37,834 nucleotides of DNA from JTS-RE9 sp964649195 (GTDB lineage Bacteria; Planctomycetota; Phycisphaerae; Phycisphaerales; Phycisphaeraceae), in assembly GCA_964649195.1 (NCBI GenBank), contig CAZYPK010000034.1, positions 1 through 37,834 on the forward strand, in the 5' to 3' direction. Under the pieces are notes generated by a model, which was not told where the DNA came from, did not search any database, and worked only from the letters and a program-made list of their open reading frames with translations. A program made the position numbers and the translations under genes. Of this stretch, positions 1 through 7,814 are shown piece by piece (the stretch's first letter is position 1; every line of letters starts with the position of its first letter).

Positions 1-841
1 CGCGGATGTCCCTGGCGGCGGCGACCGGATCGGGCTTGCCGTTGGGTCCTTCGGGATTGACATAGATCAGCCCCATCTGCACGGCGGCGAGCGGATTCTC
101 CAGGTTCCTCTCGCCGCTGTAGCGCTTGTCGCCCAGCCACTGGCTCTCGGGTCCCCAGTAAATGTCCTCCTGCGGCTCCCACACATCGGCGCGGCCGCCG
201 GCGAATCCGAAGGTCTTGAACCCCATCGATTCGAGGGCGACGTTGCCGGTGAGGACCATCAGGTCAGCCCACGAAATGCTCTGGCCATATTTCTGCTTGA
301 TGGGCCAGAGCAGGCGACGGGCCTTGTCGAGGTTGGCGTTGTCGGGCCAACTGTTGAGGGGTGCGAAGCGTTGCGTGCCGTAGGAAGCGCCGCCGCGGCC
401 ATCGGACACGCGATAGGTCCCGGCGCTGTGCCAGGCCATGCGGATGAACAGCGGGCCGTAGTGACCGTAGTCGGCCGGCCACCAGTCCTGCGAGGTGGTC
501 ATGAGCTGGCGGATTTCCGACTTGAGGGCGGCCAGGTCGAGCTTCTGGAACTCCCGGGCGTAGTCGAAGTCCTCGCCCATCGGATTGCTCTTGGCCGAGT
601 TCTGGTGAAGGATGTTCAGGTTGAGCTGGTTGGGCCACCAGTCGCGATTGGAAAGCGCGCCGGCGGTGGTGTGCCGGCGGCCTGAGCCCATTCCGGTGAT
701 CGGACATTTGCTGTCGGGTTCCATGGAGCCTCCTTGTGATTTGGCGGTGGGTGAATGATTGGCGCATCCGAACGCCGCGATGCAGATCAGCAGCATCGCG
801 CCGCCGGTCGTCAAACGAATGAGATGAGCGGACCTGTTCAT
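1..841 (-). CDS. katG: Catalase-peroxidase KatG, N-terminal part, with lipoprotein-like signal
   Basis: Heme enzyme that removes H2O2 by catalase and peroxidase activity. The gene runs off the left edge, so only about 280 codons are present. The distal heme motif RMAWHSAGTYR supplies the catalytic Arg, Trp and His, and MGLIYVNPEGPNGKPDP supplies the Tyr of the Met-Tyr-Trp adduct. The cytosolic-type N-terminus MEPDSKCPITG starts at 724, but the frame stays open to an ATG at 841. That extension adds a basic n-region, a hydrophobic stretch and AAFGC, which resembles a lipobox. The 841 start has an AGAGGA-like ribosome site; the internal ATG has a stronger AAGGAGG. Exported KatG (KatP-like) is known, so either or both starts could be used. 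It is divergent from an OxyR-type gene, the classic regulator of katG. The family is certain; the start is not. Confidence 0.95.
   Translation of the reverse strand, partial: MNRSAHLIRLTTGGAMLLICIAAFGCANHSPTAKSQGGSMEPDSKCPITGMGSGRRHTTAGALSNRDWWPNQLNLNILHQNSAKSNPMGEDFDYAREFQKLDLAALKSEIRQLMTTSQDWWPADYGHYGPLFIRMAWHSAGTYRVSDGRGGASYGTQRFAPLNSWPDNANLDKARRLLWPIKQKYGQSISWADLMVLTGNVALESMGFKTFGFAGGRADVWEPQEDIYWGPESQWLGDKRYSGERNLENPLAAVQMGLIYVNPEGPNGKPDPVAAARDIR
729..735 (-). promoter_or_regulatory. Strong internal Shine-Dalgarno inside katG signal region
   Basis: The minus strand reads AAGGAGG four bases before the in-frame ATG at 724. A site this strong within the apparent leader suggests that a cytosolic KatG can be translated independently of the longer, signal-bearing form. 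Confidence 0.5.
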
Positions 842-1192
842 GGTTTTTCCTCTGAAAAAGGCTTGTGTATGGACCGTCGGAACGCGGCGGCGCCCCGCCT
901 TTGGAACAGAGCATAGATGTTTCGGCGCGATTCATCCAATACATATTGGTGCTATCATCCATGCACTGCGTGCATGGGTTGACATGGCGTCAGGGCCGTT
1001 TGATTTCTGGTTGATGTGCGATCTGAAATCACAAATCGCAATCACCAAATCTCAAACAAGCTCCAATTCCGGAGGAAAAAGGCGGAAATCATTCGCGATC
1101 CCAATTCCTTGTTTTTTCCGTTTCCGCATTTTGGAACTTGTTTGGAACTTGAGCCTTGTCATTTGGAGCTTCCCAACGGAAGGGAATGATCG
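842..1192. promoter_or_regulatory. Divergent katG/oxyR intergenic region with two palindromes
   Basis: This 351-bp spacer separates divergent katG and the OxyR-type gene. It holds CCAAT-acat-ATTGG (936-949) and a perfect 8-bp inverted repeat, CCATGCAC-tgc-GTGCATGG (959-977). Both are on the katG side and could be operators or promoter elements. A spaced ATAG (913-916) and CTAT (952-955) are present, but their spacing does not match the four-element E. coli OxyR site. The right half (about 1010-1160) is a low-complexity AAATC/GGAACTTG-rich repeat like other spacers in the window. No convincing -35/-10 pair was found. Confidence 0.4.
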
Positions 1193-2086
1193 ATGGAACT
1201 CGACCAGTTGCGATATTTCCTGAAGGTTGCCGAGCGAGGCAACTTCACCCATGCCGGAGAGGACCTGGCGGTTTCGCAGCCGGCGCTGAGCCGTTCGATT
1301 CAGAAGCTGGAGGATGAACTGGGCCAGCCGGTGTTCGAGCGCAAGACGCGCTCGGTCTGTCTCACCGAAGCCGGGAAGCTGTTGCAGTCGCGGGTCCGGC
1401 AGGCGCTGACCATTCTCGAAGACGCCAAGGCCGAGATCACGGACGATGGCGAAAGCGGCCGCGTCAGGGTGGGGGCGATCCCGACCATCGCCCCCTACTT
1501 CCTTCCGAAGATTCTCCAGCAGTTCTCGGATGCGTTTCCCAAGGCGACGCTGCTCGTGCATGAAAACACGACCGATGCGCTGCTCAAGAGCTGCACGCAG
1601 GGCGAGGTCGATCTGGCGATTGTCGCGCTGCCGGTCCCCGCAAAGTATCTGGAGTTTGAGGAACTGTTCGAGGAGGAGTTGCTGCTGGTTCTGCCTCCGC
1701 ATCATCCGCTGGTCGGGAAGGAGAGCATCAGGCTCAGCGATGTGGAGCCTTGCCCGTTCGTGCTGCTCGATGAAGCCCACTGTCTTTCGGACAACATCGT
1801 CTCGTTCTGCCGGCAACGCTCGTTTCATCCGGTGGTGGTCGAGCGGACCAGCCAGTTGACGATGGTGCAGGAACTGGTGTCGCTGTCTCATGGCGTGTCG
1901 ATGATTCCGGCGATGGCGCGGAAGGTGGATCAGAGCGATCGCCGGGTTTATCGATCGCTGGCCGGGCGAAAACCGACCCGCAAAGTGGGCGTTGTCTGGA
2001 ATCCCTACCGCTTCCAAAGCCGATTGCTCAATGCGTTCCGCGATCGCCTTCGGCTGGTCGGCCGAACCAATCCCCGCCGTTCGTAG
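1193..2086 (+). CDS. oxyR: OxyR-type LysR family peroxide sensor/regulator
   Basis: LysR-family activator of 297 aa. The N-terminal winged HTH spans roughly residues 1-60 (MELDQLRYFLKVAERGNFTH through SQPALSRSIQKLE) and the effector domain about 90-290. HCLSDNIVSFC places Cys197 and Cys206 nine residues apart, matching the redox-active Cys199/Cys208 pair of E. coli OxyR and its surrounding HCLxD...FC sequence. IPTIAPYFLP (Thr98) and HENTTDALL match the peroxide-pocket threonine regions. This makes it a disulfide-switch OxyR rather than a generic LysR. Divergence from katG supports direct control of katG. The ATG at 1193 follows a GGAAGGGA-like ribosome site. Confidence 0.9.
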   Translation: MELDQLRYFLKVAERGNFTHAGEDLAVSQPALSRSIQKLEDELGQPVFERKTRSVCLTEAGKLLQSRVRQALTILEDAKAEITDDGESGRVRVGAIPTIAPYFLPKILQQFSDAFPKATLLVHENTTDALLKSCTQGEVDLAIVALPVPAKYLEFEELFEEELLLVLPPHHPLVGKESIRLSDVEPCPFVLLDEAHCLSDNIVSFCRQRSFHPVVVERTSQLTMVQELVSLSHGVSMIPAMARKVDQSDRRVYRSLAGRKPTRKVGVVWNPYRFQSRLLNAFRDRLRLVGRTNPRRS

Positions 2087-2110
2087 CTTCGCATCCAAGG
2101 CGATCGTCAA

Positions 2111-2221
2111 GAGCCGAAAGAGCCGGGGGAGCCGGGGGAGCCAGGGGAGCCAAAAGAGCTGGGGAAGCCTCAGCCCCAGCTCCTCCGGCTCTTTTGGCTC
2201 CCCCGGCTCTTTCGGCTCCCC
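2111..2221. repeat. GGGGGAGCC-type imperfect inverted repeat
   Basis: About 110 bp between oxyR and the sensor kinase gene. The left arm (2111-2165) is a run of GGGGGAGCC/AAAGAGCC units with a period near 9. The right arm (2173-2221) is the imperfect reverse complement, made of GGCTCCCCC and GGCTCTTTCGG units. The transcript would form a long GC-rich hairpin that could end or insulate oxyR transcription. Related GGGGGAGCC/GGGGGCTCC strings recur near 13550 and 27357. Confidence 0.75.
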
Positions 2222-2283
2222 TTGCAAAGCCTCAGCCACCCGACGCTCACTTCTTCCGTGACCCCATGTATGCTTGCGCCTGA

Positions 2284-4350
2284 ATGCTTCCCTTCCGCGA
2301 TGTGCAACTTCTCTGCATCGGCGCCGCGTCGGTCATCGACACCGCGATGCTGCTGGCGCTGCTGGAGCGGCGCAACTGGCGGCGTGTCGTGCTGCCTGTG
2401 GTGCTGCTGATGGCGGGGGCGTGGCTTTACCACACGGGGGCGTTCGTTCACACGCTGATTGAGGAGACGCCGGGCCGCATGGCGTCGGCGGTACACTGGC
2501 TGACCATGTTCGCCATGGCGGCGGGGCTGCTGATCATGCCCGGCGCCATGCTCCATGCCGTGGTGCGCCTGCGCGAAGTGGGCCTCGCGGCCAGGACCGC
2601 CATCGACCCGCGATACGCGCTGCCCTATGCGCCGCTATTGGCGCTGATCCCCATCGCCTTCATGCTCGCCGCCGACCCGCGCGGCGCCATTCTCACGCTG
2701 CTCAAGCCGCTCGTGCTCCCTTATGTGATCTGGCTCACATGCGTCAACCTTTACGCCGCCGTCGGCTTTCATCGCCTGCGAAACCGCATCGATCTGCCCG
2801 GCGGCGGCCCCTTCTTCTCGCTGCTGATCGTCGGCCTGCTGCTGCTGACCGCCCTTCATCTGTTCGCGGTCCTCATCGCCATGCCCGCCTGGCCCGCCGC
2901 CGCCGCCCGCTGGCAGCTGGCGCTGCTGCTTTCCCCCCTGCTGCTGATCGTGCTCTTCGCCTACTTCATCCTGCGCTACAACTTCATGCAGCTCGTGCTC
3001 GAACGCACCATCGTCTATGGCGTCATCGTCATCGGCATCGTCGTCGCCCACCGATTTCTGCTGCGCGATTTCCTCACCCAGTGGGATGATCGGCACAGCT
3101 TCGACTTCGCCTTCGTCGAGGCGGCCATCCTCATCTGCCTCGTGCTGGCGTATCGCCCCCTGCGCCAGCGGACCGCCGAGGCCCTGCGCTACCTCATGGG
3201 CGAACGTGTCACCACGCTCAGGCAGAACACGCGAACCATGTCGCTGGAAATGGCGGCCATCACCGGCCAGTCGCCCCGGCAACTGCTCGCATGGTTCGAG
3301 GACGCCCTCCGCAACACGCTGCAACTCGAACACGTCACGCTCTGGATTCTGGACGCCCGAGGCCAGGCGATCACCACCGCCGCGCCGCGCCTCAGTCATG
3401 ACGATGCAACGGCGCTGCATCAGGCTTTGCGCTCCCAGCAGTTGCGGGCCTGCCGTCTGCACGATGCGCCCGTCGGGCTGATTGATGACGCCCTGCGCAA
3501 GGCGGACTCGCAGTTGGCGGTGGTGCTCGATCATCCGCGGATGACCGGCCTGGTGCTGCTGGGCCGCCGCCGGTTCAACCGCTCGCTTTCCGATGAGCAG
3601 GTGAACATGGTCGTCATGCTGGTCGAACAGCTTGGCATCGCGGTCAACAACGGCATGCTCCAGGCCGAGCGGCTGGCCGCCGAGCGCCGCGCCCTGCAAA
3701 ACGAAAAACTTTCCACGCTGGGCCTCATGGCCGGCTCCATCGCCCACGAAGTGAAGAACCCGCTCTCCTCGATCAAGACCATCGCCACGGTGCTGGCCGA
3801 GGATCTGCGCGACACGCCTCACGCCCACGACCTGACCCTCATCGTCGGAGAGATCGACCGCCTTTCCACCACGGTGCATCAGCTTCTTCAGTTTGCCAGG
3901 CCGGCCGGCGCCGACTCGCGCAGCGGCCTGATCATCCCCGTGATTCAAAGCACGCTGCGCATCCTGCGCCACGTCGCCAGGCAGCGAGGGGTGAACCTTG
4001 TCGAAGAGCTTCCCGGCGAGCTGCCTGCGGTCATCGCGGATGAAAACGCGCTGCGGGAAATGGTTTTCAACCTGGTGAACAACGCGATCGAAGCCGGCGG
4101 CGAAGTCACCGTCTCCTGCCGCGCCGCGGGAGATTTCGCGGAGCTTCAGGTGAGCGACACCGGTCCGGGCCTGCCGCCGTCGGTGCAGGATCGGCTCTTC
4201 GAGCCGTTCGTGACGACGAAGGAGAGCGGCACCGGGCTGGGGCTTTACGTCGTGGGCCGACAGGTGCGCGACGCCGGCGGCGAAATCCACTGCGAAACCG
4301 GGGCAGGCCGGGGCACGCGGTTCATCGTGAGATTGCCTTTCGCAAAATGA
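2284..4350 (+). CDS. Multi-pass membrane sensor histidine kinase (possibly PrsK-like)
   Basis: 688-aa sensor kinase. About eight or nine hydrophobic segments occupy residues 10-295. A GAF-like region follows (about 325-470), then a HisKA segment with IAHEVKNPLSS (His488), and an HATPase domain with the N-box NLVNNAIEAGG, the G1 motif DTGPGLPP and GTGLGLYVV. It should autophosphorylate and pass phosphate to the regulator 37 bp downstream. The architecture (large N-terminal membrane module, GAF, kinase) resembles PrsK of PEP-CTERM/exosortase systems, and a PEP-CTERM gene lies at 15.6 kb. However, the H-box is of the NtrB/ZraS type, so PrsK identity is only a possibility. The stimulus is unknown. 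The ribosome site is weak. Confidence 0.85.
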   Translation: MLPFRDVQLLCIGAASVIDTAMLLALLERRNWRRVVLPVVLLMAGAWLYHTGAFVHTLIEETPGRMASAVHWLTMFAMAAGLLIMPGAMLHAVVRLREVGLAARTAIDPRYALPYAPLLALIPIAFMLAADPRGAILTLLKPLVLPYVIWLTCVNLYAAVGFHRLRNRIDLPGGGPFFSLLIVGLLLLTALHLFAVLIAMPAWPAAAARWQLALLLSPLLLIVLFAYFILRYNFMQLVLERTIVYGVIVIGIVVAHRFLLRDFLTQWDDRHSFDFAFVEAAILICLVLAYRPLRQRTAEALRYLMGERVTTLRQNTRTMSLEMAAITGQSPRQLLAWFEDALRNTLQLEHVTLWILDARGQAITTAAPRLSHDDATALHQALRSQQLRACRLHDAPVGLIDDALRKADSQLAVVLDHPRMTGLVLLGRRRFNRSLSDEQVNMVVMLVEQLGIAVNNGMLQAERLAAERRALQNEKLSTLGLMAGSIAHEVKNPLSSIKTIATVLAEDLRDTPHAHDLTLIVGEIDRLSTTVHQLLQFARPAGADSRSGLIIPVIQSTLRILRHVARQRGVNLVEELPGELPAVIADENALREMVFNLVNNAIEAGGEVTVSCRAAGDFAELQVSDTGPGLPPSVQDRLFEPFVTTKESGTGLGLYVVGRQVRDAGGEIHCETGAGRGTRFIVRLPFAK

Positions 4351-4387
4351 AGGCGTGTGACACCATCGTTTCGTTACGATACCGCCC

Positions 4388-5799
4388 ATGACGCTGCGCA
4401 TTCTCATTGCCGATGACGAGCCTGCCGCGCGCTTTGGCATGTCCAAGGCGCTGGCGCAGATCGAGTGCAGGCTGTTTGAAGCCGCCGATGGCCGGGCCGC
4501 GTTGGAGGTGATTCGCAGCCAGTCGCCGGACCTTGTTTATCTCGACCTGAACATGCCGGGCATGGATGGGCTGGCGGTGCTGCGCGAACTGGCGGGCGAA
4601 GGCGGTCGCGGAGAGATCATCGTGGTCACGGCCAACGATGGCGTGGCCTGCGCCGTCGAGTGCATGAGGCTGGGCGCGACCGATTACATCACCAAGCCGT
4701 TCGAGGTGGAGCGGATTCGCGCCATCGCCCGTCGAAACGCCCGGCGGGTCGAACTGGAGCAGCGCGCCGGCCGCTTGCAGGACACGCTGGAGCGGAAGAC
4801 GGCCCTGGGCTCGCTCATCGGCGTGAGCCGGCCGATGCGGGAACTGTTCAGCCTGGTCGAGCGTGCCGCGACGGCGCCGCTGGACATCCTCGTGCGCGGG
4901 GAGACGGGCACGGGCAAGGAGCTGATCGCCCGTGAGATTCATCGCATCAGCGGGAGGAGCGGGCCTTTTGTCGCGGTGAACACCGCCGCCGTCAGCAGCA
5001 CGCTCGCCGAGAGCGAGCTGTTCGGCCATGTGAAGGGCGCNNNNNNNNNNGCGCCTTCACCGGCGCGGACGGCGACCGCAAAGGGGTGTTCGAGCAGGCC
5101 CAGGGAGGCACGCTGTTCCTCGATGAAATCGGGGACATGCCGCCGCCGATGCAGGCGAAGATGCTGCGCGTGCTTCAGGAGCGGATGGTGCAGCGTGTCG
5201 GCTCATCGAAGGAGATTCGCGTCGATGTGCGGGTCATCAGCGCCACGCATCAGGACCTTGCCGCCGCCATCGCCGAGGGACATTTTCGCCAGGACCTGCT
5301 CTATCGCATCCGCGGCATCGAGATCGTCATTCCCCCGCTGCGATCGCGTCCGCAGGATATCGGCCTGCTTGCCGAGTTCTTCCTCGATCGCCTCGCGCGC
5401 ACGGGCGCGACCAAGGCGGCAAGGCTCGGCGCTGATGCGATGGAGGCGCTGCTGCGTCACGCCTGGCCGGGCAATGTGCGCGAGTTGGAGCATCTGATCA
5501 CCGCCGCGGCATCGCTTTCGACCCAGGCAGTGCTCCTGCCGCGCGACCTGGCGCTGCCGGCCGCCCCGCCCGGCGCCGCGGAGCAGTCCCCCTTCGATTT
5601 CAAAAGTTTGCTGGGCCTGCCGCTGACCGAAGCCAAGGCCCGGCTGACCGACGCCTTCGAGCGGCAGGCCATCGAATCCGCGCTGGCCGCCAGCGAAGGC
5701 AACGTCTCCGCCGCCGCGCGAAGCCTGGGCATTCATCGCCAGAACCTCCAGCAGAAGATGGCGCAACTGGGCATCCATCGCGGCGGGATGCAGGCATGA
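4388..5799 (+). CDS. NtrC-type sigma-54 activator response regulator, split by assembly gap
   Basis: Response regulator paired with the upstream kinase. The receiver domain (1-115) has Asp9/Asp10, phosphoacceptor Asp53 in YLDLNMPG, Thr81 and Lys103. An AAA+ domain follows with Walker A GETGTGKE (171-178) and GGTLFLDEIGD as Walker B. The C-terminus carries a Fis-type HTH (SEGNVSAAARSLGIHRQNL). The frame breaks at a run of ten N (5041-5050) exactly in the KGAFTGA codons, the loop that contacts sigma-54. The flanks share GCGC; removing the N run and one GCGC copy restores KGAFTGA and one 465-aa frame. The gene is therefore most likely intact in the organism. It should activate RpoN-dependent promoters; targets are unknown. 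Confidence 0.85.
5041..5050. other. Assembly gap (10 N) with duplicated GCGC flanks
   Basis: Ten N lie between ...AAGGGCGC and GCGCCTTCACCGG.... Collapsing the N run and the shared GCGC (14 bases) restores the reading frame and the invariant GAFTGA motif. This is a scaffolding artefact rather than a biological frameshift. Confidence 0.9.
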
Positions 5800-5807
5800 A
5801 GAAAAAA

Positions 5808-5829
5808 CCCACGCACGGGAGTGCGTGGG
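5808..5829 (-). terminator. Rho-independent terminator of the Tat oxidoreductase gene
   Basis: Perfect 9-bp stem CCCACGCAC-(4-nt loop)-GTGCGTGGG, followed on the minus strand by TTTTTT. It sits 35 bp after the stop of the minus-strand gene and directly after the stop of the plus-strand regulator, so it separates the convergent genes. The plus strand lacks a U tract. Confidence 0.85.
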
Positions 5830-5863
5830 CTTGGGGGTGAATCGTCAATGAACGCGGGATGAC

Positions 5864-7321
5864 TCACGCATTGCCCGGCTTGAGCGTGTAGCCCTTGCGG
5901 TAATCGTGGTGGACATATTCGTTGGCCTTGGCGACGTTGGGCGACTTCATGGCCGGGCCGTCCCACTTGATGTTTTCACCGGGCACTCGCATGGCCAGAT
6001 TGCCCAGCAGGATGATCTCGGTGAAATAGGCGGCGTATTCGAAGTTGCTCATGGCCAGATCGGGCTGGTTGGCCTTGATCGCCTTGAGCCATTCGTTGGT
6101 CTGGTTCTGGTCCATGTCGCCGCCGGTGTGTCGTGGGAGCCACGCCTTGGGGGCATGTTCTTTATAGTTGCCGGGGAAGGTTTCCTTGGGCAGCAGGCTG
6201 ATGCGGTCGGCATAGTCGCCGTTGGCCCACATCGCGCCCTTGGAGCCGACGAAGAACGCGCCCGATCCGCCGAAGGGAATGTTGACGCCGTACTTCTTGC
6301 CGACTTCGACGAACGTCCGCTGCGCTTCGGGCAGGGGCTTGCCGAGATGATTGGTGTGGCCGTCGTACCAGGTGAGCGTGACGGGGGGGAGCTTGGTGCC
6401 GGTCTTGACGACGGTTCGCTCGGGGAACTCGAACTTGATCACGCTCCACTCGGGGGGGCACAGTTCGTACACCTGGGGGACCTTGGCGGTGACGGAGGTG
6501 GGGTATTCCAGGCTCAGGGCCCAGAAGGGAAGATTCATCGTGTGGCAGGCCATGTCGCCCAAGGCGCCGGTGCCGAAGTCCCAGAAGCCGCGCCAGTGGA
6601 AGTGGCGGTAAGCCCCGTTGAACGGCCGGTCGGCGGCGGGTCCGAGCCAGAGGTCGAAATCAAAGCCGTTGGGAATCTTGTCGTTCTTTTTCCGGGCGAA
6701 CTCATCCATGCCTTTCTGGCCCTGGTCCCAGACGGGACGATTGGACCAGCAGTGGACCTCTTTCACTTCGCCGATGCCGCCGGACTGGATGATCTCGGTG
6801 CCGGTGCGGAGGGTGTCCAGGCTCGTGCCCTGGTTGCCCATCTGCGTGCAGACCTTCTTTTCCTTGGCGAGCTGGCGGAGCACGCGGGCCTCATAGACGG
6901 TGTGCGTCAGCGGCTTCTGCACATAAACGTGCTTGCCCAAGCTGATGGCCATGGCGGCGCAGCAGGCATGGGTGTGATCGGGGGTGGAGATGGTGACGGC
7001 ATCGATGCCCTTGTGCATCTTGTCGAACATTTCGCGGTAGTCGGCGAAGAGGGCGGGCTTGTGGCCGGTCTTCTTTTCCGCCTGGTCCGCCAGGGAATTG
7101 GCGCGGCCGGCATCGATGTCGCAGCCGGCGACGATCAGTTCTCCGGCGTTGGCGCACTTCATGATGTCGCTGCTGCCCTTGCCGCCGCAGCCGATGCCGG
7201 CGATGTTGAGCTTGTCATTGGCGCCGAGCACGTTGCGGGTGACCGAAGGCAGCAGCACCAGCCCGCCGGTGGCGAGGGCGCCGGTGTGCATGAACCTTCG
7301 TCGGGACATTCGCTTGGACAT
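5864..7321 (-). CDS. Tat-exported Gfo/Idh/MocA family oxidoreductase
   Basis: 485-aa NAD(P)-binding oxidoreductase. The start at 7321 is preferred over the longer open frame because AGAGGAG lies 8 bp upstream and the protein then opens with a twin-arginine signal, MSKRMSRRRFMHTGALATGG. The Rossmann motif is AGIGCGGKGSSD, and VQKPLTH replaces the usual EKP motif while keeping its lysine. Planctomycete genomes carry many paralogues of this exported group, generally taken to act on sugars with tightly bound cofactor; the substrate is unknown. It appears monocistronic and ends at a clear terminator. Confidence 0.9.
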   Translation of the reverse strand: MSKRMSRRRFMHTGALATGGLVLLPSVTRNVLGANDKLNIAGIGCGGKGSSDIMKCANAGELIVAGCDIDAGRANSLADQAEKKTGHKPALFADYREMFDKMHKGIDAVTISTPDHTHACCAAMAISLGKHVYVQKPLTHTVYEARVLRQLAKEKKVCTQMGNQGTSLDTLRTGTEIIQSGGIGEVKEVHCWSNRPVWDQGQKGMDEFARKKNDKIPNGFDFDLWLGPAADRPFNGAYRHFHWRGFWDFGTGALGDMACHTMNLPFWALSLEYPTSVTAKVPQVYELCPPEWSVIKFEFPERTVVKTGTKLPPVTLTWYDGHTNHLGKPLPEAQRTFVEVGKKYGVNIPFGGSGAFFVGSKGAMWANGDYADRISLLPKETFPGNYKEHAPKAWLPRHTGGDMDQNQTNEWLKAIKANQPDLAMSNFEYAAYFTEIILLGNLAMRVPGENIKWDGPAMKSPNVAKANEYVHHDYRKGYTLKPGNA

Positions 7322-7742
7322 GAAACGACTCCTCTGGGGGGTTGAAAGTGATCCGACCATCAATGGATGCCTGCGTCACACGCCGCGCCGCCGAAGGCGG
7401 ACATTGCAAACGATTGTCGCAGCATCGAAGTTTGTTACGTTCATTCATCCCGGCCCGTTCGAGATCACGGAACCCGCCTGCCGGGAAAAACCATCATACC
7501 GCCGCTGCAACAGGCCGCAAAAGGGAAGAAAGGGACGAAAGTTCCTGAATAACCTCACGTCCAAGCCGCTTGCGGCTTCGCGATCCTTGGTTCACGGTAC
7601 ATCGGGGGTTATTCAGAAGTCCCAAAACGCAGGGCCATCGCCCCGATTCATCCGATGAAATGTTTGACGATGATTCCCGCCGTCGCTACCCTTCTCCGTC
7701 ACGCCTCGTGGCGGCGGGCGGCGCATCGCCCCGTTTTTTTTC
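7322..7742. other. Spacer with stem-loop repeat and tRNA promoter
   Basis: No gene is supported in these 421 bp. An inverted repeat pairs TTCCTGAATAACC (7542-7554) with GGTTATTCAGAA (7607-7618). It encloses GCCGCTTGCGGC, a short hairpin that recurs near 14564 and, as GCCGCAAGCGGC, near 34673. The rest lacks recognisable structure apart from the tRNA promoter described separately. Confidence 0.5.
7664..7692 (+). promoter_or_regulatory. Candidate sigma-70 promoter for tRNA-Thr
   Basis: TTGACG (7664-7669), a 17-bp spacer and TACCCT (7687-7692) would start transcription near 7700, about 43 bp before the mature tRNA. The -35 box and spacing are good; the -10 box is weak. Confidence 0.45.
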
Positions 7743-7814
7743 GCCACCTTAGCTCAGTGGTAGAGCAATGCTTTCGTAAAGCATAGGTCGCGGGTTCAAG
7801 TCCCGCAGGTGGCT
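7743..7814 (+). tRNA. tRNA-Thr (anticodon CGT)
   Basis: A complete 72-nt cloverleaf: acceptor GCCACCT/AGGTGGC, D-arm GCTC/GAGC, anticodon stem ATGCT/AGCAT with loop TTCGTAA (anticodon CGT), and T-arm GCGGG/CCCGC. CCA is not encoded. The 3' part is the integration site of a mobile element, and an identical partial copy lies at 13478. The integrase gene runs antisense into the tRNA and stops at 7749-7751. Confidence 0.97.

Noticed and set aside
913..955. Canonical OxyR binding site from ATAG and CTAT
   Set aside because: Only the outer tetranucleotides are present and their spacing does not match the four-element E. coli consensus.
1052..2239. 395-aa minus-strand open frame
   Set aside because: It is antisense to the OxyR-type gene and reads through a low-complexity spacer repeat.
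5036..5055. True frameshift or pseudogene in the response regulator
   Set aside because: The break coincides with an N run, and the duplicated GCGC flanks explain it exactly.
5906..7345. 479-aa plus-strand open frame
   Set aside because: It is antisense to the Tat oxidoreductase, whose family motifs, signal and terminator are clear. The translated frame is low complexity and typical of a GC-rich shadow.
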